Assembly: GCF_000383955.1 (NCBI RefSeq)
Contig: NZ_KB913013.1
Location: 2,400,694-2,464,693 of the forward strand
DNA from: Rudanella lutea DSM 19387
Lineage (GTDB): Bacteria; Bacteroidota; Bacteroidia; Cytophagales; Spirosomataceae
Reading direction: 5' to 3'
DNA: 64,000 bases
Made by a program: the position numbers and the translations under genes. The notes beneath the pieces are model-generated. The model was not told the DNA's origin, did no database searches, and worked only from the letters and a program-made list of their open reading frames with translations. Positions 8,297 through 16,208 of this stretch are shown here, in pieces. Within the stretch, counting starts at the first letter, position 1, and the number at the start of each line of letters is the position of its first letter.

Positions 8297-9505
8297 GTGA
8301 CTGGATTCGAGGAATTAGCCAAGCAAACGGCTTTGTACCCTAAAGAAGCCCCGGCGGCCGTCAGAACGGATAAGCACAGCCTTCAGATTGGCCTGCCCAA
8401 AGAGGTTTCGTTTCAGGAAAACCGCATCGCCCTCACACCCGAGGCCGTCGCGATTCTGGTACGCCATGGTCACCGGGTGGTGGTCGAAACGGCGGCCGGC
8501 ACCGGGGCCAAGTTCAGCGACAACGACTACAGCGAAGCCGGGGCTCAGATTGTGTATTCACCCGAAGAAGTGTTCGACTCGAACGTGATTCTGAAAGTAG
8601 AGCCGCTGGTCGATCATGAGTTTGCCTACCTGAAGTCGGGCAGTACCCTGATTTCGGCGCTCAACCTGCCCTCGCACGAGCGTCGGTACTTCGAGCGGCT
8701 CAACGAAAAACAGATTACCGGTATCGGGTACGAGTACATCGAAGATCCCGGCGGAGGGCTCCCCGTGATCCGAACCATGAGCGAAATTGCGGGCAGTACC
8801 GTCATGCTTATTGCGGGCGAGTACCTCAGCAGTGTCAACGGGCGGGGCGTCATTCTGGGCGGCATCACGGGCGTACCTCCCACCAAAGTGGTGATTCTGG
8901 GCGCGGGCACCGTGGCCGAATACGCGATCCGGGCGGCCCACGGTATGGGCGTTGACATTAAAGTATTCGACCGGCACCTCTACAAACTGCAACGCCTGAA
9001 ATACGCCGTTGGGCAACCTATTTACACCGCCATTATCGACTCCGACACCCTGGCTGAGGCCATCGAACGGGCCGATGTGGTGATTGGAGCCATCCGGGGC
9101 GACGATGGGCACAGCCCCGTGGTTGTAACCGACGAGATGGTGTCACGAATGCGGCCCGAAGCCGTCATTGTCGACGTAGCCATTGATCAGGGCGGCAACT
9201 TTGAGTCGTCGCGCATGACCTCGCACAAAAACCCCACGTTTCAGCACCACGGCATCATTCACTACTGCGTGCCCAACATTGCATCGCGCGTAGCCCACAC
9301 GGCGAGCATGGCTTTGAGCAACATCTTTTTGCCGTTTTTGCTCGAAACCGGCACCATTGGCGGCATCGAAGAAATGATGTACAAGAACCGCTGGTTCATG
9401 AAAGGTGTTTACTCCCACAAAGGCACATTGACCAATGCCTACATTGCCCGCAAGTTCAGTATGCGATTTAAGGATTTGCAGCTCTTGCTGGCCGCACGGT
9501 TTTAA
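8297..9505 (+). CDS. Alanine dehydrogenase / PNT family protein
   Basis: NAD-dependent dehydrogenase of 402 residues with a GTG start, slightly longer than classical alanine dehydrogenase (about 370) because of an N-terminal extension. Family motifs are clear: PKEVSFQENRIALTP (R43), VILKVEPL (K100), nucleotide loop VILGAGTVAEYA, VDVAIDQGG and HYCVPNIASRVAHTAS. At the place where alanine dehydrogenases carry the catalytic His (the LHLA segment), this protein reads ALNLPS, with Asn at 123. The reaction of alanine to pyruvate and ammonia is therefore uncertain, although family membership is firm. The stop is followed directly by foldback repeat B. Confidence 0.85.
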   Translation: MTGFEELAKQTALYPKEAPAAVRTDKHSLQIGLPKEVSFQENRIALTPEAVAILVRHGHRVVVETAAGTGAKFSDNDYSEAGAQIVYSPEEVFDSNVILKVEPLVDHEFAYLKSGSTLISALNLPSHERRYFERLNEKQITGIGYEYIEDPGGGLPVIRTMSEIAGSTVMLIAGEYLSSVNGRGVILGGITGVPPTKVVILGAGTVAEYAIRAAHGMGVDIKVFDRHLYKLQRLKYAVGQPIYTAIIDSDTLAEAIERADVVIGAIRGDDGHSPVVVTDEMVSRMRPEAVIVDVAIDQGGNFESSRMTSHKNPTFQHHGIIHYCVPNIASRVAHTASMALSNIFLPFLLETGTIGGIEEMMYKNRWFMKGVYSHKGTLTNAYIARKFSMRFKDLQLLLAARF

Positions 9506-9598
9506 CAACGAACAACGAACAACCAACAGTGAACAACCAATAGTCTGATAGTACCTTTCGTGGTTCACTGTTGGTTGCTCGTTGTTAACTGTTCACTG
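9506..9598. repeat. Intergenic foldback repeat B (GAACAAC word)
   Basis: Left arm 9506-9543 and right arm 9561-9598 pair over about 26 of 29 bases in the core. The left arm begins at the first base after a stop codon, and the right arm ends two bases before the next ATG, so the repeat is the whole intergenic region. Bases 9511-9537 are identical, in inverted orientation, to 49744-49770 in repeat J. Confidence 0.8.
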
Positions 9599-9600
9599 AC

Positions 9601-10005
9601 ATGATACACCATAGTAACGAAAACGTCCTGCTGGACGACGCGAACTCACCCGACATCAACAAACGATTGATGGGGTTGATTTCAGCCGATTTTGTGCTGG
9701 TGGCCGATCAGCTCAAAGAGGCTTCGTACCAAATCCGGAAGCGTGGCTTTTCGGATTATCCCATTTTTGTGGCCTCTCAACGTCCCCTGGAACTGGGTCA
9801 GTTGCTGATTGGGGCCAAAGAGCTGGCTAATACGTGGGACTACAAAGCCACGTTTGTGGACGAGTTTGTGCAACGGCAGCTCATCGGGCCGGAGTCGGTC
9901 GAGCTGTTCAAGGAGCATTACAAAAACCCCGATGAATACTGCTGCTTGTTTGTAGTGCACAACGAGTTTGCGGGGTTTGTGTACATCCCGTTTCCAGAAG
10001 ACTGA
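9601..10005 (+). CDS. Conserved-looking hypothetical protein, 134 residues
   Basis: I do not recognise a named domain. The protein is acidic and soluble, with no signal peptide or membrane segment. It contains the phrases ADQLKEASYQIRKRGFSDYP, FVASQRPLELGQLLIGAKEL and an ending FVYIPFPED that look like a compact alpha/beta fold. Codon use matches the neighbours, and the ORF is bounded by a foldback repeat upstream and a terminator downstream. It lies ahead of gyrB but is separated from it by 330 bases, so a shared role is not implied. Confidence 0.8.
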   Translation: MIHHSNENVLLDDANSPDINKRLMGLISADFVLVADQLKEASYQIRKRGFSDYPIFVASQRPLELGQLLIGAKELANTWDYKATFVDEFVQRQLIGPESVELFKEHYKNPDEYCCLFVVHNEFAGFVYIPFPED

Positions 10006-10168
10006 CCCCCTCTGTGCTCATACAATCGGTTGCAGTAAATTAATAAGATTTTTCCCAGAACGTTGGCGCAAATCCGACCATCGGCTTACCCGAATGTTGG
10101 CCACCCGGTCAGGGGCGGTCGAAATGACACTAAAGACCACGTTTTAAGGGCAAAAACACGTTTTTGGG

Positions 10169-10198
10169 CGTGGTTCTCTGCAAGGACCACGTTTTTTT
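10169..10198 (+). terminator. Intrinsic terminator before gyrB
   Basis: Stem CGTGGT/ACCACG (10169-10174 with 10186-10191) followed by seven T. It is preceded by related fragments (ACCACGTTTT at 10135 and ACACGTTTTT at 10156) that could form alternative pairings. It closes transcription of the 134-residue gene. The rest of the 10006-10335 gap holds no ORF. Confidence 0.7.
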
Positions 10199-10267
10199 AT
10201 GCATTCAGTCAATCTTGGAGCAGATCGTAGGAAATGACGAATGTTTTTTGTATTTTTACCATCTGAT

Positions 10268-10289
10268 AACGCCTATTTATAGCGTTTTT
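10268..10289 (+). terminator. Weak hairpin with T-run in the gyrB leader
   Basis: Short stem AACGC/GCGTT (10268-10272 with 10282-10286) running into TTTTT, about 46 bases before the gyrB start. It could be an attenuator or part of the promoter region. No function is demonstrated. Confidence 0.25.
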
Positions 10290-10335
10290 CCAGACCCCTG
10301 ACAAAACCGATTCGCTGATATTCTACGAGCATACT

Positions 10336-12345
10336 ATGACAAACGAATTGATCGAAACCGACGTTCTGACCAATACCGCCGACTCGGCCCCCCTGGGGGA
10401 GTACGGAGCCGACAACATCCAGGTTCTTGAAGGATTGGAGGCTGTGCGCAAGCGCCCGGCCATGTATATTGGCGACGTTGGGATCAAAGGATTACACCAC
10501 CTGATTTGGGAGGTGGTCGATAACTCTATCGACGAAGCACTGGCCGGTTACTGCGACACCATACACGTCACTATTAATGCCGACAACTCCATCACCGTGC
10601 GCGACAACGGCCGGGGTATCCCAACGGGTATCAATACCAAAATGGGCAAGTCGGCCCTCGAAATTGCCATGACCGTGCTTCATGCCGGTGGTAAGTTCGA
10701 CAAAGACACCTACAAAGTGTCGGGTGGTTTGCACGGCGTGGGGGTATCCTGCGTGAACGCCCTCTCGACCGATGTCCGCGTGGAGGTTCACCGCGAAGGC
10801 AAAATCTTTGAGCAGGAATACAAAATCGGGATCCCGCAGTACGACGTTCGCGTGATTGGCGAAGCTGACGATACCGGGACCATTACCCACTTCAAACCCG
10901 ACGGCAGCATTTTCACCGAAACCGTGTATCGGTACGACACCGTAGCGGGCCGTCTGCGCGAGTTGGCTTACCTCAACAAAGGCATCCGGATTTTCCTGAA
11001 GGACATGCGGGAGCTCGACGAAACCGGCGAGCCTATCAATCAGACCGAGTTTTTCTCAGAAGGTGGCCTGGTTGAGTTTGTAAAATACCTCGACGAAACC
11101 CGGCCTTCGCTGGACGGCATGGCCCCCGTGTACATGGAGAGCACCAAAGGCTCTACGCCCGTGCAGGTGGCCCTGGTGTACAACTACGAGGCCTCGGAAA
11201 ACGTCTTGTCGTACGTAAACAACATCAACACCCACGAGGGCGGCACGCACGTGCAGGGCTTCCGCTCGGCCCTCACGCGGGTACTGAAGCAATACGCCGA
11301 CAAGAACGCCGATAAGTTCAAGAATCTGGGGAAGCTCACCTTTACGGGCGAAGATTTCCGCAAGGGGCTTACGGCCGTTATTTCGGTGAAGGTGCAGGAG
11401 CCTCAGTTTGAAGGGCAAACCAAAACCAAACTGGGCAATCAGGAGGTGGTGAAGGCCGTGAGTCAGGCAATGGACGAACTGCTCGAAACCTGGCTGGAAG
11501 AAAACCCCAAAACGGCGCAGGGCATCGTGAAAAAAGTGCTCGTGTCGGCTCAGGCCCGCATTGCTGCCGAACAGGCGTACAAGCGGATCATGGCCGACCG
11601 TAAAGACTTTATGGGGGGAGCCGGCCTGCCGGGTAAACTCGCCGACTGCTCAGATACCGACCCCGAACGCTGCGAGCTTTACCTCGTGGAAGGGGACTCG
11701 GCCGGTGGAACGGCCAAACAAGGCCGTAACCGGGCGTTTCAGGCCATTTTACCCCTCCGTGGTAAGATTCTGAACGTAGAGAAGGCCCTTGAGCATAAAA
11801 TCTACGAAAACGAAGAAATCAAGAATATCTGGACGGCCCTCGGCGTTCGACTCGAAAAGAAAGACGACGAGACGGTCATGAACCTCGAAAAACTTCGGTA
11901 TCACAAGGTCATCATTATGACCGATGCCGACGTCGACGGGTCGCACATCCGGACGCTCATTCTGACGTTGTTCTACCGCAACATGAAGGCGCTTATCGAC
12001 AACGGTTACGTGTACATTGCGCAGCCTCCCCTGTACCTCGTGAAAAAGGGGAAGGAAGAGCGTTACTGCTGGACCGAGCAACAGCGCGAACAGGCCGTGC
12101 GTGAGCTGGCCGGTTCGGGCCGGGAAGAGAACGTAAACGTGCAGCGTTACAAGGGTCTGGGTGAGATGAACGCCGAACAGCTCTGGAGCACCACGATGGA
12201 CCCCGAGCGCCGGAGCCTCAAGAAAGTAACGATTGAGTCGGCCGCCGACGCTGATCACGTCTTTTCAACGCTCATGGGCGACGAGGTGGCGCCCCGCCGA
12301 GAGTTTATCGAACGGAACGCTAAATACGCCCGAGTGGACGTTTAA
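10336..12345 (+). CDS. gyrB: DNA gyrase subunit B
   Basis: ATP-driven subunit of the type II topoisomerase that introduces negative supercoils; 669 residues, usual for the family. The GHKL ATPase region has EVVDNSIDEALAGYC, DNGRGIP and GGLHGVGVSCVNALS. The transducer domain follows, then the TOPRIM domain with ELYLVEGDSAGGTAKQGR and MTDADVDGSHI. The C-terminal tail QRYKGLGEMN...MDPERRSLKKV...LMGDEVAPRREFIE is the GyrB rather than ParE form. gyrA is not in the window. An intrinsic terminator lies 19 bases after the stop, so the gene is probably monocistronic. Confidence 0.97.
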   Translation: MTNELIETDVLTNTADSAPLGEYGADNIQVLEGLEAVRKRPAMYIGDVGIKGLHHLIWEVVDNSIDEALAGYCDTIHVTINADNSITVRDNGRGIPTGINTKMGKSALEIAMTVLHAGGKFDKDTYKVSGGLHGVGVSCVNALSTDVRVEVHREGKIFEQEYKIGIPQYDVRVIGEADDTGTITHFKPDGSIFTETVYRYDTVAGRLRELAYLNKGIRIFLKDMRELDETGEPINQTEFFSEGGLVEFVKYLDETRPSLDGMAPVYMESTKGSTPVQVALVYNYEASENVLSYVNNINTHEGGTHVQGFRSALTRVLKQYADKNADKFKNLGKLTFTGEDFRKGLTAVISVKVQEPQFEGQTKTKLGNQEVVKAVSQAMDELLETWLEENPKTAQGIVKKVLVSAQARIAAEQAYKRIMADRKDFMGGAGLPGKLADCSDTDPERCELYLVEGDSAGGTAKQGRNRAFQAILPLRGKILNVEKALEHKIYENEEIKNIWTALGVRLEKKDDETVMNLEKLRYHKVIIMTDADVDGSHIRTLILTLFYRNMKALIDNGYVYIAQPPLYLVKKGKEERYCWTEQQREQAVRELAGSGREENVNVQRYKGLGEMNAEQLWSTTMDPERRSLKKVTIESAADADHVFSTLMGDEVAPRREFIERNAKYARVDV

Positions 12346-12364
12346 GTATAAAAACAGTTGCGAA

Positions 12365-12389
12365 AGCGGGCAGAACAGCCCGCTTTTTT
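12365..12389 (+). terminator. Intrinsic terminator of gyrB
   Basis: Stem AGCGGGC/GCCCGCT (12365-12371 with 12378-12384) and six T. Its presence argues against an in-frame TTG start for ppk1 at 12358. Confidence 0.85.
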
Positions 12390-12432
12390 GTTTTACTTTG
12401 ACAGACAGCCCACACAAGAACGATCTGAACCC

Positions 12433-14730
12433 ATGTTGAAACAATTCATCAATAAACTGACGAACCCTAAGCATTCCTCAGCGGGGGAACCTGGTCATAT
12501 GGCTAAAGTCAGCGAAAAAGTAAGCAGTGTTATTGATCAGAGCGACTACCTCAGTCGTGATCTGAGTTGGTTGAAATTTAACGAACGGGTACTCGATCAG
12601 GCGCGTAGCCCCGAACGAACCCTGATGGAACGGCTTAAGTTTCTGGCCATTACGGCATCGAATCTGGATGAGTTCTTTACCATTCGGGTGGGTAGTCTGT
12701 ACAATTATCTTGATTACCACAAACAGCGGGTCGACTATTCGGGTCTGCGCGAAATTCCGTTTCGCAAAGCCCTGTTCACGGCCGCGCAGCAGTTCAGTCA
12801 GGAGCAACAGGCCGTGTACCAGAACGAACTCCTGCCCCTATTTCAGAAAAACGAGCTGCGTATTGTTCAGATAGCCGACCTTACCCGGCACGAACAAAGT
12901 CAGGCCAACGATTATTTCGACCGGACGATCTACCCGACGCTCACCCCCATGATCTACGACTACACGCATACCTTCCCGGTATTGCTGGCTAAAGTCCTGA
13001 TCTTCGGGGTCGTGACCCAAAACACCGACGTGGCCGACGGCCGCAAGATTCTGTCGGGCGATGAAGACGACCGGCAGCGGCTGTCGTTTGTGCAGATTCC
13101 GGCCAACCTGCCCCGCTTCATGACATTTGAGCGGCAAAGCGAGACCCTGTTTCTACCCATTGAGGAAATTGTGCGGCACAACATCAAAAAGTTGTACCGC
13201 AACGTCGAGATCCTGGCCGTAAACCTGTTTCGGATTACGCGCAACGGCGATTTCACGCTCGAAGAAAGCGACGATGCCGAGGTGGATTTCATCGACGAGG
13301 TAAAGCAGAAAATCAAGAACCGACGACTCGGGCGGGTGGTGCGTGTTGAAACCCAAACGGTTGACTACGGCGAGCCCAGTGTTGAGTGGATGATCAAGCT
13401 GGTGAAAAAACGGTGGGAAATCGACGATTATAACCTCTTTGAAGCAGCCTCACTTATCGACTTCACCAGCCTGTGGCAGATCATCAAATACCCTGATTTT
13501 AAGGATGATATGCCCGTGCCACATCCGCCGGTCCCCCCACTGGGCCTGAACCGCGAGAAGGTAGCCGACATTTTCGAGACCATCCGGGAGCGCGACCTGT
13601 TTCTGCATCATCCGTTCAATAATTTTGAACCGGTACTTCAGCTGCTCGAACAGGCTGCCGAGGACCCTACGGTGCTGGCCATCAAGCTGACTATTTACCG
13701 GTTGGCTAAGCATTCGCGCGTGACCGAAGCCCTGCTCAAAGCCGCCGAAAACGGTAAACACGTATCGGTACTGTTTGAGGTAAAAGCGCGTTTCGACGAA
13801 GAAAACAACATTCGGGAAGCTCAGCGCCTGCAAAAAGCGGGTTGCTTCGTGATTTACGGCATCAGCAAGTTTAAAACCCATACCAAGCTGCTGCTGGTAG
13901 TGCGTAACGAAGGCGACCGCGTAGTGCAATACGCGCACCTGTCGAGCGGTAACTACAACGAAGAAACCTCGAAAATGTACACCGACATTGGCCTGCTCAC
14001 GGCCAATGAAATTATCACGCGCGACATTGCCGAGTTTTTCAACGTTATCACGGGGCACTCGCTGCCCAACCGGTACCAGTACCTGATTACGGCCCCGCGC
14101 AACATGCGCAACCAGCTAATCGAGTTAATTCAGGCCGAAGCCGAAAACGCCCGGCAGGGGGTTCCGAGCGGTATCTGCATCAAAATCAATTCGCTCGAAG
14201 ACAAAGCCGTGATCGATGAGCTGTATCAGGCTTCACAAGCGGGTGTGCCGATCCGGCTCATTGTCAGGGGTATTTGCTGTCTGCGGCCAAAACGCGAGGG
14301 CTTAAGTGGGAATATTACCGTTCGCTCGGTTGTAGGCGACTACCTGGAACACACCCGGATATTCTATTTTCACAACAATGGCAAACCCAAGGTTTACGGC
14401 GGTAGTGCCGACATCATGGTGCGGAGCCTCGACCGGCGGATCGAATCGCTGTTTCTGCTGGCCGACGACCGGGTAAAACAGCAGGCCATCCATATTCTGA
14501 GCTACAACCTGCGCGACAACGTGAACGCCTACGAACTGGCCGAAGACGGTACGTACCAGAAATGCCAGGTTGCCGAAGGCGAAGAGCCGTTTAATATTCA
14601 CCAGCGCTTTTTCGACGTCAACTGGTCGGATGTGATGCAGGCCCGGCTCTTCGAGGGTGAGCATATGGACAAACCGGCGCCTGAAATTCATCTCGACGAA
14701 AGCGAGGAACACGCCATCGCTAACCTGTAA
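12433..14730 (+). CDS. ppk1: Polyphosphate kinase 1
   Basis: Reversibly transfers the gamma-phosphate of ATP to polyphosphate; 765 residues from the ATG at 12433. A TTG at 12358 would put the start inside the gyrB terminator, and MAKV at 12499 is a possible alternative. The N-terminal and head domains carry YLSRDLSWLKFNERVLDQA and ASNLDEFFTIRVGSLYN. The catalytic PLD-like domains carry FKTHTKLLLVVR, containing the His that is phosphorylated, and VYGGSADIMVRSLDRRIE. The protein acts in phosphate storage and stress response. No ppx or pho gene is adjacent. It is convergent with a sigma-factor gene, with a foldback repeat and a strong bidirectional hairpin between. Confidence 0.96.
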   Translation: MLKQFINKLTNPKHSSAGEPGHMAKVSEKVSSVIDQSDYLSRDLSWLKFNERVLDQARSPERTLMERLKFLAITASNLDEFFTIRVGSLYNYLDYHKQRVDYSGLREIPFRKALFTAAQQFSQEQQAVYQNELLPLFQKNELRIVQIADLTRHEQSQANDYFDRTIYPTLTPMIYDYTHTFPVLLAKVLIFGVVTQNTDVADGRKILSGDEDDRQRLSFVQIPANLPRFMTFERQSETLFLPIEEIVRHNIKKLYRNVEILAVNLFRITRNGDFTLEESDDAEVDFIDEVKQKIKNRRLGRVVRVETQTVDYGEPSVEWMIKLVKKRWEIDDYNLFEAASLIDFTSLWQIIKYPDFKDDMPVPHPPVPPLGLNREKVADIFETIRERDLFLHHPFNNFEPVLQLLEQAAEDPTVLAIKLTIYRLAKHSRVTEALLKAAENGKHVSVLFEVKARFDEENNIREAQRLQKAGCFVIYGISKFKTHTKLLLVVRNEGDRVVQYAHLSSGNYNEETSKMYTDIGLLTANEIITRDIAEFFNVITGHSLPNRYQYLITAPRNMRNQLIELIQAEAENARQGVPSGICIKINSLEDKAVIDELYQASQAGVPIRLIVRGICCLRPKREGLSGNITVRSVVGDYLEHTRIFYFHNNGKPKVYGGSADIMVRSLDRRIESLFLLADDRVKQQAIHILSYNLRDNVNAYELAEDGTYQKCQVAEGEEPFNIHQRFFDVNWSDVMQARLFEGEHMDKPAPEIHLDESEEHAIANL

Positions 14731-14734
14731 ATTA

Positions 14735-14824
14735 AACGTAGAATGGACAGTGTAGAATGAATAACGAGCAAGCTCATAAACAGCAGGATGAGTCATTCTC
14801 CATTGTGCATTGTTCATTCACGTA
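14735..14824. repeat. Intergenic foldback repeat D (GAATGA/GGACAGTG word)
   Basis: Left arm about 14735-14771 and right arm 14788-14824 are imperfect complements (ACGTAGAATGGACAGTG against CATTGTGCATTGTTCATTCACGT). It begins four bases after the ppk1 stop and sits just before a separate terminator. Confidence 0.6.
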
Positions 14825-14835
14825 CAAAGACAAAA

Positions 14836-14874
14836 GCAAACGGCCGGATCAAAACGATTGATCCGGCCGTTTGC
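14836..14874. terminator. Bidirectional terminator between ppk1 and the sigma-factor gene
   Basis: Perfect 15-base stem (14836-14850 with 14860-14874) starting GCAAACGGCCGG around a nine-base loop between convergent genes. Confidence 0.8.
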
Positions 14875-14892
14875 CTAAATGCGCCTTCCTTT

Positions 14893-15441
14893 TTAACATA
14901 CTGCCACCTGATACAATCGTTTGGCCCGCTCGCGCGAACGTTTCAGCCGCATCTTCACGGCACTATCATTAATATTTAGCTGACTCGCAATCTGCCGAAT
15001 ATCTAACCCTTCCTGGTATTTCAACCGTAACAGTCGGGCCTCGTTGTCAGGCATGGTTTTCATCACCTTCGAGAGCAGTTGCAGATTGTATTCGTACCCG
15101 TCGGCCTCCTCGGTCGTGTACGAGTGGTAATCCGTTTGGGTATCCAGAGCCGTCATCATCAAGCGCTTATCGGCCCGAAGCTGATCAATGCAGTAGTTGT
15201 ACGAAATAGAATAAAGCCAGGTTGCAAAGCTCGACCGCTCCTGAAACCGATCGAGCCGGGCGAAGATGCGGATAAAAATGTCGTGCGTGTAGTCCTGGGC
15301 TTTGTTTGTGTCTCGTATCACCGCCATACAGCGCTGGTACACCTTAGTCGAATAGCGATTGTACAAAGCCTCCAGACAGGTATTCGTTCCGGAATGCAAA
15401 TACTGCCGAATCAGCTCTTCATCGGTCATGAGGGTTCTCAT
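14893..15441 (-). CDS. ECF-like RNA polymerase sigma factor
   Basis: Sigma-70 family factor of 182 residues with only regions 2 and 4, as in ECF sigma factors. Region 2 covers about residues 22-95 (YDYTHDIFIRIFARL-like segment and FATWLYSISYNYCIDQLR). Region 4 covers 128-180 (EARLLRLKYQEGLDIRQIA, then helix-turn-helix INDSAVKMRLKRSRERAK). An inner Met at residue 5 (MTDEEL) is an alternative start. No anti-sigma gene is adjacent, which is common for the Bacteroidota group that works without one or with a distant partner. Target genes are unknown. The gene is divergent from the H-NOX module with 223 bases between. Confidence 0.93.
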   Translation of the reverse strand: MRTLMTDEELIRQYLHSGTNTCLEALYNRYSTKVYQRCMAVIRDTNKAQDYTHDIFIRIFARLDRFQERSSFATWLYSISYNYCIDQLRADKRLMMTALDTQTDYHSYTTEEADGYEYNLQLLSKVMKTMPDNEARLLRLKYQEGLDIRQIASQLNINDSAVKMRLKRSRERAKRLYQVAVC

Positions 15442-15635
15442 ACAGTTTGTTTTATCACATGGGTTTTGTCAGAATGAAAAGATCCCTCTCCCCTCTCTGG
15501 CTTGCAAAAATGTATATACTATAATTCATGGGTCTTTGGATTTCGATGAACTGCATTTTTTACCCCTTTTTCGGTAATAACCACTTTTTAACATACCCCA
15601 TTTATATGTTTTATTTTCTATATGTATAACTTTAC

Positions 15636-15663
15636 GTACTTAACCTACCGGTTAGCTAAGTAC
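15636..15663. promoter_or_regulatory. 28-base interrupted palindrome directly before the H-NOX start
   Basis: The arms begin GTACTTA and end TAAGTAC around an ACCGGT centre; 22 of 28 positions are self-complementary. It ends one base before the ATG of the H-NOX gene, so as DNA it could be an operator and as RNA it could mask the translation start. Confidence 0.45.
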
Positions 15664-15664
15664 G

Positions 15665-16204
15665 ATGAAAGGACTTGTATTCACAGAGTTTCTGGAGATG
15701 GTCGAAGAGCGGTTTGGATACGACATTGTCGACCAAATCCTTACGACATCAGACCTGCCTTCGGGTGGAATTTATGCGGCTGTAGGCACCTATAACCACA
15801 GCGAAATGATTACGCTCGTTGAACAGGTAAGCCAGCGTACTAACCAATCAGTACCTGAACTGCTACGGTCGTACGGGCAATACATGTTCAACATATTTAC
15901 CCGGAGCTACCGCCAGCTGTTAGACCGTAGTGATTCAGCGTTTAGCCTTTTCCATTTTATCCAGGAATACCATTCTGTAGAAGTGCGTAAACTTTATCCT
16001 GATGCCGAGCTGCCCCATTTTTCCGTTGAGCAGCCCGCCCCCGATCACCTGACCATGCACTACACGTCGGAGCGTAAACTTTCCGATTTTGCCCACGGTC
16101 TAATTGAGGGGTGTCTGGAGCATTTTGGCGAGCAGGCAACAGTGACCAAAACAGACCTTACCGACGATGGAAGTCAGGTCTTATTCGATATCGTAAAGCG
16201 CTAA
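15665..16204 (+). CDS. H-NOX (haem nitric oxide/oxygen binding) sensor protein
   Basis: Stand-alone gas sensor of 179 residues, the usual H-NOX length. It starts MKGLVFTEFLEMVEE like its family. The haem-ligating His is H103 within EYHSVEVRKLYPDAELP, and the porphyrin-propionate clamp YxSxR is Y133-S135-R137 (HYTSERKLSDFAHG). Stand-alone H-NOX proteins of facultative or aerobic bacteria bind NO and regulate a neighbouring kinase or cyclic-di-GMP enzyme. Here the next gene, five bases downstream, is a hybrid histidine kinase, the classical partner. Whether it excludes oxygen depends on a distal-pocket tyrosine I cannot place with confidence. Confidence 0.95.
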   Translation: MKGLVFTEFLEMVEERFGYDIVDQILTTSDLPSGGIYAAVGTYNHSEMITLVEQVSQRTNQSVPELLRSYGQYMFNIFTRSYRQLLDRSDSAFSLFHFIQEYHSVEVRKLYPDAELPHFSVEQPAPDHLTMHYTSERKLSDFAHGLIEGCLEHFGEQATVTKTDLTDDGSQVLFDIVKR

Positions 16205-16208
16205 CCAT

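Noticed and set aside
12358-12432. Upstream TTG start of ppk1
   Set aside because: Would place the first codons inside the gyrB terminator; the ATG at 12433 is preferred.
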